This document shows positions 7,476 through 15,321 of a DNA stretch of 18,368 nt, in pieces (the first letter of the stretch is position 1; each line of letters begins with the position of its first letter). The stretch is taken from contig SLRI01000186.1 in NCBI GenBank assembly GCA_007131045.1, forward strand, positions 1 to 18,368. The letters run 5' to 3'. The stretch is from Rhodospirillales bacterium (GTDB lineage Bacteria; Pseudomonadota; Alphaproteobacteria; Geminicoccales; Geminicoccaceae). The notes beneath the pieces were generated by a model. It did not search any database. It saw only the letters and a list, made by a program, of their open reading frames with translations, and was not told where the DNA came from. Both the position numbers and the translations under genes were made by a program.

Positions 7476-8587
7476 ACGAGCCGCGTCGGCGCCAAGGCCG
7501 GGAGGAGATGGCCGAGCCCGTCGGGCGCGCTCAGGCCACGCACCAGCCGGCTCGCCAAGAGCGCCATCGCGGGCGCTGTCTGGATGCCGTAGCCGCCCTG
7601 GCCGGCTAGCCAGAAGAAGCCCTGGGCGCGTGGGTCGAAGCCGACGACCGGTGTCTTGTCGGGAGCGAAGGTGCGCAGCCCCGCCCAGCTGTGCTCGATG
7701 CGGCGGACGTCGAGCGGGACGGCCCGCTCGATGCGGTCCACGGCGATCGCGATGTCCAGCTCTTCCGGCTGAACGTCGTGCGGCTCGACCGGGGTTTCGT
7801 CGGCTGGTGAGCAGAAGAGCTTCTTGGCCTCGGGACGGAAGTAGAACTCTTCGTCGATGTCGTCGACCAGTGGCCAGCCACTCACGTCGAAGCCCGCGGG
7901 CCCGGCCACGATCAGCGCGGTTCGCCGCTTGGGGACGAGGCCCAGCGGGTCGAGCCCGGCACGCGCTGCCACCCGATCCGCCCAGGCCCCGGCCGCGTTC
8001 ACGACGATCGGTGCGGTGAGCCGCTCGCTGCGCGTCTCGATCGTCCAGCCGCCGTCGACGCGGGTGATCTGCTCGGCGGCGGCGCCCGTGAGCAGCCGGC
8101 CGCCCCGCGCCTTGAAGCCTCTGAGGTAGCCCTGGAAGAGGGCGTCGACATCCATGTCCCGGGCGCCGGGATCGAAGATGCCGGCCACAGCGTAAGCCGG
8201 CCTGAGGGCCGGGACCAGGGCGAGGATCTCGTCCGGCCCGACCCGCCGTGCCGCGGGGACGTGGTGGTGCAGCAGCTCGAGCGTGGGGCCGAGGCGGGCG
8301 AGCTGATCCTCGCGCACGAGGCTCAAGGCACCGCGTGGCGTCACCAGGGGCACCTCGGCGAAGCCGGGCGGCGGTGCGGTCAAGAAGGCCTCGCTGGCGG
8401 CGGTGAGGTCGCGGATGACCCGGTTGCCATAGCCCTTCAGATAGACTGCGGCCGAGCGGCCGGTGGTGTGGTAGCCGGGCCGATCCTCGGCCTCGACCAG
8501 CACGACCCGCGCGTCGCGGGCCAGCTCGAAGGCGATCCCGGCGCCGGCGATCCCGGCACCTACGACGACGACATCGGCGGATGACAT
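7469..8587 (-). CDS. FAD-dependent amino acid dehydrogenase, DauA-like (DAO family)
   Basis: The product has 372 residues. The N-terminal Rossmann motif GAGIAGAG (residues 10-17) and E32 bind the FAD adenosine. The order and spacing of later motifs follow D-arginine dehydrogenase (DauA) of Pseudomonas aeruginosa closely as I recall it: TTGRSAA (41-47), Y53, KRR before the central sheet, EEFYFRP, HDVQPEELDIA, HSWAGLRTF and the C-terminal GFFWLAGQGGYGIQT. Enzymes of this type oxidise D-amino acids to imino acids. Two DauA pocket residues differ here: H48 is Val and E87 is Ala. Since E87 is tied to binding of basic side chains, the substrate may not be D-arginine. A strong SD (GGAGG, 8595-8599) precedes the ATG. 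It follows moeA by 23 bases in the same operon, with no known functional link. Confidence 0.88.
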   Translation of the reverse strand: MSSADVVVVGAGIAGAGIAFELARDARVVLVEAEDRPGYHTTGRSAAVYLKGYGNRVIRDLTAASEAFLTAPPPGFAEVPLVTPRGALSLVREDQLARLGPTLELLHHHVPAARRVGPDEILALVPALRPAYAVAGIFDPGARDMDVDALFQGYLRGFKARGGRLLTGAAAEQITRVDGGWTIETRSERLTAPIVVNAAGAWADRVAARAGLDPLGLVPKRRTALIVAGPAGFDVSGWPLVDDIDEEFYFRPEAKKLFCSPADETPVEPHDVQPEELDIAIAVDRIERAVPLDVRRIEHSWAGLRTFAPDKTPVVGFDPRAQGFFWLAGQGGYGIQTAPAMALLASRLVRGLSAPDGLGHLLPALAPTRLVH

Positions 8588-8610
8588 GCTCGGGCCTCCG
8601 CGGCTGGCGC

Positions 8611-9873
8611 TCAGCGGGCGCCGAGCTCGGCAAAGGAGAGAAAGCGGACGGGGTCACCCTGGCGGATGACGGTGGTTTCGGGTGCCACCTCGACAAGTCC
8701 GTCGGCCTCGGTGAGCGAGGTCAAGATGCCCGATCCCTGGCGGCGGATCAACTCGGCCTCTGGCCCGTCCCGGGCATCGACCAGCCGGACGCGCAGCAGC
8801 TCCGTGCGCCCCGGCTTTTTCTGCAGCGTGAAGGCGGCCGGCACCACGAACGCCCGCGGCTCCATCCAGGCCGCCCCGGCGAGCCGGGCGATCACCGGCC
8901 GGGCGAAGCGCATGAAGCAGACGGCAGCGGCGACCGGATTGCCCGGCAGGCCGATGGTGACCGCATCCGCGAGCCGGCCGAAGGCGAGCGGCCGGCCGGG
9001 CTTCATCGCGATCTGCCAAAAGTCGAGACGGCCGTGCCGCTCGACCGTCCGCACGACATGGTCCTCGTCGCCCTTCGAGGCGCCACCCGAGGTGAGAACG
9101 ACATCGTGCCGCCGGGCCGCATCCAGGATGGCCGGCTCTACGGCTGCAGCCGTGTCGCCGAGGACGCCGAGATCGGCGACGCTCACCGGCAGGTGGCGCA
9201 ACAGGGCCCGCAGCATGTAGCGGTTGGCGTCGTAGATGCCGCCCTCGGGCAGCGGCCGGCCGGGCTCGGTGAGCTCGTCGCCGCTCGACAAGAGGGCGAC
9301 GCGCAGCCGCCGATAGACTGGCAGCTCGGCGAGGCCGAGCTCGGCCGCGACGCCGATCTGTCGTGGCCCGAGAACGAGCCCGGCCGTGAAGAGCGACTGC
9401 CCGGCGGCAATGTCCTCGCCGGCCCGCCGCCGGTTGCTGCCGGGGCGCAGCGGGCGGGCGAGCACGACGCTGCCGGCCTCTACCGCGACCTCTTCGTTCA
9501 TCGCGACCGTGTCGGTCCCGGCCGGCATGACAGCACCGGTGAGCACCTGGATCGCCCGGCCCGGCGCGACACATTCGTCGGCTGGATGCCCGGCGGCGGC
9601 CCGTCCCTCGGCGAGTGTCAACCGGGACTTGCCGGTCGCGGCCTGGCTGGTGGCGGCGAAGGCGTAACCGTCGACGGCGGCATTGTCGAAGGCCGGCACC
9701 GGACGCGGGCTGAGCAGGGGTGCCGACAGCACCCGGCCCGAAGCCTCGGCCAACGGCACCCTCTCGGCCCCGACGATCGGTGCCGTGCGCTGGCGCAGAC
9801 GTGCGAGCGCCTCGGCGACGGAGACGTGGCCGCGGCTGTAGTCGAAGCAGTCGATGGGCAGCTCGGTGCTCAG
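8611..9873 (-). CDS. moeA: Molybdopterin molybdotransferase MoeA (probable CTG start)
   Basis: MoeA inserts molybdate into adenylylated molybdopterin to complete Moco. With the proposed CTG start at 9873 the protein has 420 residues. The N-terminal motif PAFDNAAVDGYA is near residues 60-71, SGGASKGDED near 262-271, then GRPLAFG and GLPGNPVAA; all are family hallmarks. A GTG at 9759 is the first standard start, but it would remove about 38 conserved residues, including CFDYSRGHVSVAEALARL, the usual MoeA N-terminus. No ATG, GTG or TTG occurs in frame for a long way upstream, inside mobB. The CTG overlaps the mobB stop (CTGA) and has GGGAGA seven bases before it. Gene identity is certain. The start codon is inferred. 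Confidence 0.95.
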   Translation of the reverse strand: MSTELPIDCFDYSRGHVSVAEALARLRQRTAPIVGAERVPLAEASGRVLSAPLLSPRPVPAFDNAAVDGYAFAATSQAATGKSRLTLAEGRAAAGHPADECVAPGRAIQVLTGAVMPAGTDTVAMNEEVAVEAGSVVLARPLRPGSNRRRAGEDIAAGQSLFTAGLVLGPRQIGVAAELGLAELPVYRRLRVALLSSGDELTEPGRPLPEGGIYDANRYMLRALLRHLPVSVADLGVLGDTAAAVEPAILDAARRHDVVLTSGGASKGDEDHVVRTVERHGRLDFWQIAMKPGRPLAFGRLADAVTIGLPGNPVAAAVCFMRFARPVIARLAGAAWMEPRAFVVPAAFTLQKKPGRTELLRVRLVDARDGPEAELIRRQGSGILTSLTEADGLVEVAPETTVIRQGDPVRFLSFAELGAR

Positions 9874-10373
9874 CGGACGATCTCCCGCGCATGCTCGAGG
9901 ACAGCCGCGGTCACGGCCGGGATATCGTCGAGGTGGATCACCGGCAGCGTGAGACCGACGAGCTCGACATCGGTCGCCACGGCCACGACGTCGGGGTCGG
10001 CCCGGGCGATCAGGTCGGTCCCGCAGGCGCCGCGATGAACCTCGATCTTGGGCAGGCTGGTACCCTTGAAACCTTCGACGACGACGATGTCCACGGGTGC
10101 CAGCTTGGCCAGGAGCTCTGCCAATGCCGGCTCGGGCGCGTCACGCAGCTCGTGCATCAAGATCCAGCGCCTCGAGGTCGCGAGCACCACCTCCTCGGCA
10201 CCGGCCTCGCGATGCCGCCAGCTGTCCTTGCCCGGCCGGTCGAGGTCGATGCTGTGATGCGCGTGCTTGATGGTCGAAACCCTGAGCCCCAGGCGGGTAA
10301 GGTGCTCGACGAGGCGAACGACCAGGGTCGTCTTGCCATTGTTCTTCCAACCGACCACACTTATGACGCGCAT
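9870..10373 (-). CDS. mobB: Molybdopterin-guanine dinucleotide biosynthesis adapter MobB
   Basis: The protein has 167 residues, the normal size. MobB is a small P-loop GTP-binding protein that assists MobA in making the guanine dinucleotide form of Moco. The P-loop GWKNNGKTT is at residues 8-16, followed by VSTIKHAHH, DSWRHREAGA and VVVEGFKG, all typical of MobB. A longer frame starts at 10445, but the ATG at 10373 gives the standard N-terminus MRVISVVGWKNNGKT and has GAGG just upstream. It is the first gene of the mobB-moeA-oxidoreductase run and is divergent from tusA. Its stop overlaps the proposed moeA start. Confidence 0.95.
   Translation of the reverse strand: MRVISVVGWKNNGKTTLVVRLVEHLTRLGLRVSTIKHAHHSIDLDRPGKDSWRHREAGAEEVVLATSRRWILMHELRDAPEPALAELLAKLAPVDIVVVEGFKGTSLPKIEVHRGACGTDLIARADPDVVAVATDVELVGLTLPVIHLDDIPAVTAAVLEHAREIVR
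9874..9886 (-). promoter_or_regulatory. Ribosome-binding site supporting the moeA CTG start
   Basis: On the minus strand GGGAGA (9886-9881) is followed by seven bases and then CTG (9873-9871), a normal Shine-Dalgarno spacing. The site lies inside the last codons of mobB, and the CTG shares bases with the mobB TGA, so coupled translation is likely. It decides between a CTG start and the GTG at 9759. Confidence 0.55.
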
Positions 10374-10385
10374 GACACCTCGGGC

Positions 10386-10408
10386 AACCCCGTGCTGAAC
10401 GCGGGGTT
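10386..10408. repeat. Inverted repeat in the mobB leader
   Basis: AACCCCG (10386-10392) and CGGGGTT (10402-10408) are perfect 7-base arms around a 9-base loop. On the minus strand the hairpin would end 12 bases before the mobB ATG, next to its ribosome-binding site. It could therefore affect translation, or act as an operator. No T-run follows, so it is not a terminator. Confidence 0.4.
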
Positions 10409-10434
10409 CTCCCGCAAACGCCGATCTAGCATGC

Positions 10435-10451
10435 TGGTCGGTCATCGACCA
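10435..10451. repeat. Short dyad between mobB and tusA
   Basis: TGGTCG (10435-10440) and CGACCA (10446-10451) are perfect 6-base arms around GTCAT. The 17-base dyad sits in the middle of the divergent region, a plausible place for a regulator to control both directions. Arms this short also arise by chance. Confidence 0.3.
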
Positions 10452-10519
10452 CCGCCAGTCGTGAGCAGCGAGCAGGCAACGCGTTGCCCTCGGCCTGCCG
10501 CTGCGTTCGAAAGGAGGTC

Positions 10520-10750
10520 ATGAAAGGACTCGTCGAACTCGATACACGCGGTCTGAACTGCCCGTTGCCGGTGCTCAAGGCGCAAAAAGCCATGCGGGCG
10601 ATGGCGGCCGGCGATCGGCTTCGCGTGCTGGCCACCGATCCCAAGGCACCCGGCGACTTCGCGCAGTTCTGTGAGGCGGCCGGCCACAGCCTGCTGGAGA
10701 ACACCGCTCATGCCGATCATTTCGCGGTGGTGATCGAGAAACGTGGCTGA
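10520..10750 (+). CDS. tusA: TusA family sulfur carrier protein
   Basis: The product has 76 residues, the full size for TusA/SirA-like proteins. TusA accepts a persulfide from a cysteine desulfurase and passes it on in tRNA thiolation and, in E. coli, helps supply sulfur for Moco synthesis. The active-site motif CPLPVLKAQKA begins at C14, preceded by LDTRGLN. A very strong ribosome-binding site (AAAGGAGGT) precedes the ATG. Its position opposite mobB, within a few kilobases of moeA, mobA and fdhD, fits a role in Moco or formate dehydrogenase sulfuration, but this is inference from context. The next gene starts inside its last codons (8-base overlap). Confidence 0.93.
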   Translation: MKGLVELDTRGLNCPLPVLKAQKAMRAMAAGDRLRVLATDPKAPGDFAQFCEAAGHSLLENTAHADHFAVVIEKRG

Positions 10751-11552
10751 CCGGCTCGAGCTCGAGCTGCCGGGCTGGGCCCGAGGCGTCTTGGTGGTCG
10801 GCGACGTGCACGGCCATCCGGATCTGTTTCGGGCGCTGATCGACCTCGCCGCCGCCGAGCAGCGGTTCGTCGTATCGCTCGGCGACCTCGTCGATCGCGG
10901 TACCGACAATGCCGCCACCGTGCGGCAGATGCTCGATCTCCTGCGAGCCGACCGCGGGCTGTTCATTCGGGGCAATCACGACGACAAGCTCTTTCGGACG
11001 CTGAAGGGCAATCCGACCTCCGTCGACAGCGATCTCGCGGTCACGATCGAGCAGCTGGAGGCGGCGGCAGACGGCAAGGCGCTGCGGCAGGGCTTTTTCG
11101 AGGCCTACCGGTCGGCGCCCTATCTCGTTCGCCTGGGTGACACGGTGATGGTGCACGGTGGCTTCGCCCCGGCGATGCTCGGGGTGCGGAGCTTGCCGGC
11201 GAAGCTGCGGGCTTTGGCGCTCTACGGTGAAACTGGCCCGGGCGAGACGCGCAAGAAGCCGGTGCGCACCTATCGCTGGCTCGATTCGGTGCCGGCCGGC
11301 GCGACGGTCGTCATTGGCCATCACCCGCTCAGCGACGAGAGCATACTGGTGAGGACCAACGCCGAGGGGGGGCGCTTGATCCACCTCGATTGCGGCGCTG
11401 GGAAGGGGCGGGGACTGGGCGCATTGCGCCTGGGTCGTGCCGGCGAGGTGGATTCGGCTTGCCGAGCGAGCCGCCGTGACGGCGAGGTGGTGATCGAAAA
11501 GGCGACGCTGGTTGCCCACTCGGGTATTGCGGAAAGCACAGAAATAGGATAA
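10743..11552 (+). CDS. PPP-type metallophosphoesterase
   Basis: The protein has 269 residues and no signal peptide. The metal-site motifs of calcineurin-like phosphoesterases occur in order: GDVHGH (D21, H23), GDLVDRG (D48), RGNHDD (N78, H79), VHGG (H138) and GHHP (H193). This pattern is that of the PPP branch, which includes diadenosine tetraphosphatases and bacterial Ser/Thr phosphatases. Sequence reading does not separate these. The protein should bind two metal ions, commonly Mn or Fe. It starts at a GTG (10743) overlapping the tusA stop region by eight bases, so translation is likely coupled. The C-terminal 70 residues after the last motif are less conserved and Arg-rich. Confidence 0.9.
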   Translation: MADRLELELPGWARGVLVVGDVHGHPDLFRALIDLAAAEQRFVVSLGDLVDRGTDNAATVRQMLDLLRADRGLFIRGNHDDKLFRTLKGNPTSVDSDLAVTIEQLEAAADGKALRQGFFEAYRSAPYLVRLGDTVMVHGGFAPAMLGVRSLPAKLRALALYGETGPGETRKKPVRTYRWLDSVPAGATVVIGHHPLSDESILVRTNAEGGRLIHLDCGAGKGRGLGALRLGRAGEVDSACRASRRDGEVVIEKATLVAHSGIAESTEIG

Positions 11553-11586
11553 TAATCCTCGCATCGATCTCACCATCGGGTGCAAG

Positions 11587-12603
11587 GTGCGCTTCCATCT
11601 GTTCTTCCCTGTCCTGCCTCTGGTCGTCGGCCTGCTCGCCTGGGCGCAATTCGACGCCGAGGCTGTGCTTCGCGTCGTGATCCTCGAGAGCCTGGACGCC
11701 GATACGGCGAGCGAGGTGCTACCGATCTTCGAGGCGGAACTCGACGCTCAGCTCGCCGTCGATCGCCGCCGCGTCCGCTTCCTGCGCCTCCATGTCTCGT
11801 CGAGCGATCTGGTGCCGCCGCTGCGGCGCGGCCGGCTGGCCGATGCCGATCTGGTCGTCAGCTTCGGCTCGGCCGCGGCGGCGAGCGGCAGCCGTGCCCT
11901 CGACGGCACGGCCACGCCGCATCTCTTCGCCTATCTGCCGCGCGAGTTGGCCTTACTGCTCACCGACGCCGCGAACGCCGGCGGCGGGGCGCCGACGACC
12001 GGCCTGACCGCACAACTGCCACGCGGTGCCGCATTCGCCATCGCGAACCAATTGCTGGCCAGCCGCAACGCGCCACCGCTGAGGATCGGGATCATCCATC
12101 CATCGACCTCCGGCCAGGCGTCGAGCTCGACGGGTCCGCTGGCCGAAGCGGTGGTCACACCGGGCTTCGTCGCGGTGCCGTTCACCGGTTCCGCCGACGA
12201 TGACGCGGCGGTGATGGTCGCGCAGGTGACGGCGGCCGCGGCAGCGGCCGCCGCGAGCGAGCTTGCGATAGACGCCTTCTGGCTGGCGCTCGATGCGGCG
12301 GCACCACTCGCCGCCATGGTTCAGGCGATCGAGCGGCACACCGGCCGGCCGGTCGTCTATGCGCCGAGCGAGGCCGCGGTCGCGGCCGGCGCCTTGATGT
12401 CGTTGGCACCCGAGCCGCGCAGCACCGCACGCGAAGCCGCGAGCCTGGCCAAGCAGCTGCTCGACGGGGCGGCGCCGCTCGACGTACCGGTTCGGGCGGT
12501 TCGTCGGGTTCACTTCTCGCTCAATCTCAGGACCGCAGACACGCTCGGCATCGTGCCGAGCCACGAGCTGATGGAGCTCGCCCGCGGTCGATTGTTCAGG
12601 TGA
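11587..12603 (+). CDS. Periplasmic ABC-type substrate-binding protein (ABC_sub_bind-like)
   Basis: The product has 338 residues with a signal peptide at about residues 1-25 (hydrophobic LFFPVLPLVVGLLAWA). The mature part looks like a two-lobe periplasmic binding protein: VLRVVILES at the start of lobe 1, DLVVSFGSAAA, LRIGIIHPS at the start of lobe 2, DAFWLALDAAAP, GRPVVYAPSEAAVAAGALMSL, and a C-terminus VHFSLNLRTADTLGI typical of the PF04392 (TrpX/ABC_sub_bind) family. No permease or ATPase gene is next to it. Instead a histidine kinase starts 10 bases downstream, so it may be a ligand receptor for that kinase. The GTG start at 11587 is chosen for the signal peptide, and its ribosome-binding site is poor. 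The ligand is unknown. Confidence 0.85.
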   Translation: MRFHLFFPVLPLVVGLLAWAQFDAEAVLRVVILESLDADTASEVLPIFEAELDAQLAVDRRRVRFLRLHVSSSDLVPPLRRGRLADADLVVSFGSAAAASGSRALDGTATPHLFAYLPRELALLLTDAANAGGGAPTTGLTAQLPRGAAFAIANQLLASRNAPPLRIGIIHPSTSGQASSSTGPLAEAVVTPGFVAVPFTGSADDDAAVMVAQVTAAAAAAAASELAIDAFWLALDAAAPLAAMVQAIERHTGRPVVYAPSEAAVAAGALMSLAPEPRSTAREAASLAKQLLDGAAPLDVPVRAVRRVHFSLNLRTADTLGIVPSHELMELARGRLFR

Positions 12604-12613
12604 GACGACGGTC

Positions 12614-14119
12614 ATGCGTCTGCGCAGCAAGCTTCTCCTCGTCCTGTTGCCGGTCGTTCTCGCCGGCCTCACCTTGCAGTGGACGGTCAGCAGTTATACC
12701 CAGGACCGGCAAATGACCGGGCAGCGCGCGGCGCTGCTCGCCTATCTCTTGGACAACGCAGCACTGCGGATGATCGACGAGCGGCACCGGGTGCTCTCGA
12801 CCTACGGGCTCGACACTGTCGCGATCTATGTCGAGCGCTACCAGGCGGGAGTGCTCGAGGATCTCGCCGAGCTCGCCCGGCGCACCGACATTCTCCTCAT
12901 CGTTCGTGATTCGGAAGGGAAGGTGCTGCAGCCACCGACTCTCGGCTCGCGCGACATCCATCGACTGACCGACCAGCTGGCCAACGGCAATGGCAGCGTC
13001 GTGCTCGACCTGATGGGCGAGCCCTATCTGGCGGTGGCCCGGCAGTTCGTCCCCTGGGGCTGGAAAGTCGTCGCCGCCTACCCGATTGCGGCGGTCAAGG
13101 AGGCCATAAAGCAGGTCAACCTCGCGATCACCGCGAGCCTGGTGCTCGCCGGCTTCTGCATCGCGCTCAGCCTCTTCGTCGGCATCGACCGGCTGGTCAT
13201 CGGCCCGGTACGGCAACTGGAGGAGAAGCTGCGGGCTTTTGCCAGCGGTCGGCGCTTGACCGATCTTCGGCTCGAGGGTTCGGACGAGATCGCCGAGCTC
13301 GCGGCCGAGATGGACGCGATGGCGCACGGCATCGTCACCTACACGGCCGAGCTCGAACGCTCGAACAGCGAGCTCGACAGCTTCGCCGCCACGGTCGGCC
13401 ACGATCTCCGCACGCCGCTTCGGGCAATCGACACGATCGCCGGCTGGCTCGCGGCCGATGCCGGCCCGCTGCCCGACATCGCCCTGGATCATCTGGCTCG
13501 GCTCAAGGACCAGGTGGCGCGCATGGATACCATGCTCAAGGACCTGCTCCACTATGCCCAGACGAGCCAGGTGACGGGGCCGCTCGGTCATTGTGACATC
13601 CGAGAGCTCGTGAACGAGCAGCTACAGCTCCTGGCGCCTCAAAAGCGGGTCGAGTTGAAGCTCGAAGGCGAGCTGCCGATCCTGATCACGCCGGAGCCGC
13701 CATTGGCCCTGGTCCTGCGCAACCTCATCGGCAACGCGATCGAGCATCACGACAAGGACATCGTCGGGCTGGAGATCCGGGTCGCCCAGCACGGCCGCCG
13801 CGTGATCTTCCGGATCACCGACGACGGCCCGGGCATCCCTCCGGCCGAGCAGTTGCGGATCTTCCGCCTGTTCGGCAACCGGCCAGGCCAATACGGGCCG
13901 GCACAGAGCGGGGATGCGGCCAAGCCCGGCGGCAGCGGCATCGGCCTGGCTCTCGTCCGCCGCATCGTGCAGCGGCTGGGTGGCTCGATGGAGATCGAGA
14001 GCGACATCGGCCGTCGCGGCGCCACGATCGTCTTCGACTGGCCGCTCGACTGCACCCTCCTGCCGACCCTGGCCGGCCCCGGCCTGCGTCTGCCGGCACC
14101 CCTGGCTTCCGCTGCCTGA
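12614..14119 (+). CDS. Membrane sensor histidine kinase
   Basis: The protein has 501 residues. Helix TM1 spans about residues 7-25. A periplasmic domain of about 140 residues follows, with a PAS/Cache-like look (ILLIVRDSEGKVL, then GEPYLAVARQF); this fold call is inference. TM2 spans about 168-191, then a HAMP linker (GPVRQLEEKLRAFASGR to about 245). The HisKA phospho-acceptor is H263 in GHDLRTPLRAI. The ATPase domain has the N box NLIGNAIEHH (N370, N374), the G1 box DDGPGIP (403-409) and the G2 box GGSGIGLAL (439-447). All catalytic boxes are intact. There is no receiver domain, and no response regulator gene is near. It lies 10 bases after the binding-protein gene, which suggests a two-protein sensor. 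Confidence 0.93.
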   Translation: MRLRSKLLLVLLPVVLAGLTLQWTVSSYTQDRQMTGQRAALLAYLLDNAALRMIDERHRVLSTYGLDTVAIYVERYQAGVLEDLAELARRTDILLIVRDSEGKVLQPPTLGSRDIHRLTDQLANGNGSVVLDLMGEPYLAVARQFVPWGWKVVAAYPIAAVKEAIKQVNLAITASLVLAGFCIALSLFVGIDRLVIGPVRQLEEKLRAFASGRRLTDLRLEGSDEIAELAAEMDAMAHGIVTYTAELERSNSELDSFAATVGHDLRTPLRAIDTIAGWLAADAGPLPDIALDHLARLKDQVARMDTMLKDLLHYAQTSQVTGPLGHCDIRELVNEQLQLLAPQKRVELKLEGELPILITPEPPLALVLRNLIGNAIEHHDKDIVGLEIRVAQHGRRVIFRITDDGPGIPPAEQLRIFRLFGNRPGQYGPAQSGDAAKPGGSGIGLALVRRIVQRLGGSMEIESDIGRRGATIVFDWPLDCTLLPTLAGPGLRLPAPLASAA

Positions 14120-14160
14120 GCAGGCTATGACCCTGCCGAACCCTCGATGCAGGATGCGAA

Positions 14161-15321
14161 ATGGCTGTGATACGCGAGGCGATCGAGAGGCTGGAGCTTT
14201 CCGGCATCAGCAAGGTGGCGATGGGCGCGCTCGGCGATCCCGAGGTCATCCCCCTCTGGTTCGGCGAGAGCGACATCGCCACGCCCGCCTTCATCCGTGA
14301 CGCCGCCAAGGCTGCCCTCGACCGGGGCGAGACCTTCTATTCCTATTCCCGCGGCACTGCCGCACTCCGGGCCGGCCTCAAGACCTACCTCGACCGGCTC
14401 TACGGCCTCGATCTGCACCCCGACCGGATCTCGGTCGCGGGTTCGACCATGCTCTCGGTGGTCGTCGCCTGCGAGTGCCTTCTGACCGAGGGCGACGAGA
14501 TCATCCTGATTGGACCCTACTGGCCCAATGTCCGGGTAGCGGCCCAACTCATGGGGGCGCGCAACGTCGATGTCCGGCTGCGTGACGACGGGACGCGCTG
14601 GGCGCTCGATCTCGCCGACGTCGCGGCGGCGATCACGTCCCGCACCAAGGCCGTCTACGTCAACACGCCGTCCAACCCGACGGGCTGGATCATGCGGGAG
14701 GCCGAAGGCCGGGCGCTCCTCGACCTCTGCCGCCGCCACGGGCTCGGGCTGATCGCCGACGAGGTTTATCACAGGAACGTCTTCGTCGGCCGCGATCCTG
14801 CCCCGTCATTCCTCGAGTTCGCCGGCGACGACGAGCCGGTCTTCGTGCTCAACGGCTTCTCCAAGGCCTGGGCGATGACCGGCTGGCGGATGGGCTGGAT
14901 GGTGACCCCCACGCACCTGGTCGAGCCCATGGCCGTGCTCGCCGAGTGCAACAACACGGGTGCGACCGTCTTCGCCCAGGCCGGCGGCCTCGCGGCACTC
15001 CAGGAGGGCGAGGACTTCGTCGCCTCGTTCGTCGAGCGCACGCGCAACAACCGCGACATCGTCATGGAGGTGATCGGCTCTCACCCCAAGGTGCGGCTGC
15101 TCGAGCCCGAGGGCGCCTTCTACGCCTTTCCCGAGATCGCGGGCCTCACCGACAGCCTGGCCTTCTGCCGCACGGCACTGCAGCGTGCCAAGGTCGGGAT
15201 CGCCGCCGGCTACACCTTCGGGGCCGAAAACGAGGGCCATATCCGTATCTGCTTCGCGATCGAGAGCGAGCGGTTGCGCACGGCGCTTCTCCGCCTGCGC
15301 GGCCTACTCGACGAGCTCTGA
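14161..15321 (+). CDS. Class I/II PLP-dependent aminotransferase
   Basis: The protein has 386 residues, usual for fold-type I aminotransferases of the aspartate aminotransferase family. The PLP lysine is K235 in NGFSKAWAMTGWRMGW. Other conserved positions are N172 (NTPSNPTG), D200 and Y203 (IADEVY), and R362 (HIRICFA), which binds the substrate carboxylate. The YSYSRGTAALR segment and GSTMLSV also fit the family. The amino donor is not readable; aspartate, aromatic and arginine aminotransferases all share this plan. An AGGA site precedes the ATG by six bases, and the gene follows the kinase by 41 bases. Its 3' end overlaps that of convergent mobA by 18 bases. Confidence 0.93.
   Translation: MAVIREAIERLELSGISKVAMGALGDPEVIPLWFGESDIATPAFIRDAAKAALDRGETFYSYSRGTAALRAGLKTYLDRLYGLDLHPDRISVAGSTMLSVVVACECLLTEGDEIILIGPYWPNVRVAAQLMGARNVDVRLRDDGTRWALDLADVAAAITSRTKAVYVNTPSNPTGWIMREAEGRALLDLCRRHGLGLIADEVYHRNVFVGRDPAPSFLEFAGDDEPVFVLNGFSKAWAMTGWRMGWMVTPTHLVEPMAVLAECNNTGATVFAQAGGLAALQEGEDFVASFVERTRNNRDIVMEVIGSHPKVRLLEPEGAFYAFPEIAGLTDSLAFCRTALQRAKVGIAAGYTFGAENEGHIRICFAIESERLRTALLRLRGLLDEL

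Larger units (their letters stand above)
10374..10519. promoter_or_regulatory. Divergent mobB / tusA control region
   Basis: These 146 non-coding bases lie between two genes that face away from each other. They hold two perfect inverted repeats (described separately) and, next to tusA, a near-consensus Shine-Dalgarno sequence AAAGGAGGT ending just before the ATG at 10520. Promoters for both directions should lie here. I could not place a convincing -35/-10 pair. Confidence 0.5.

Noticed and set aside
6484..8019. A 511-codon plus-strand frame across the MFS and FAD enzyme genes
   Set aside because: It covers well-supported genes on the other strand and the complete DUF4170 gene in another frame, and its translation is low-complexity and Arg/Gly-rich.
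8581..10038. A 485-codon plus-strand frame opposite moeA and mobB
   Set aside because: It is the antisense shadow of two genes with clear family motifs, with no recognisable domain and no good start context.
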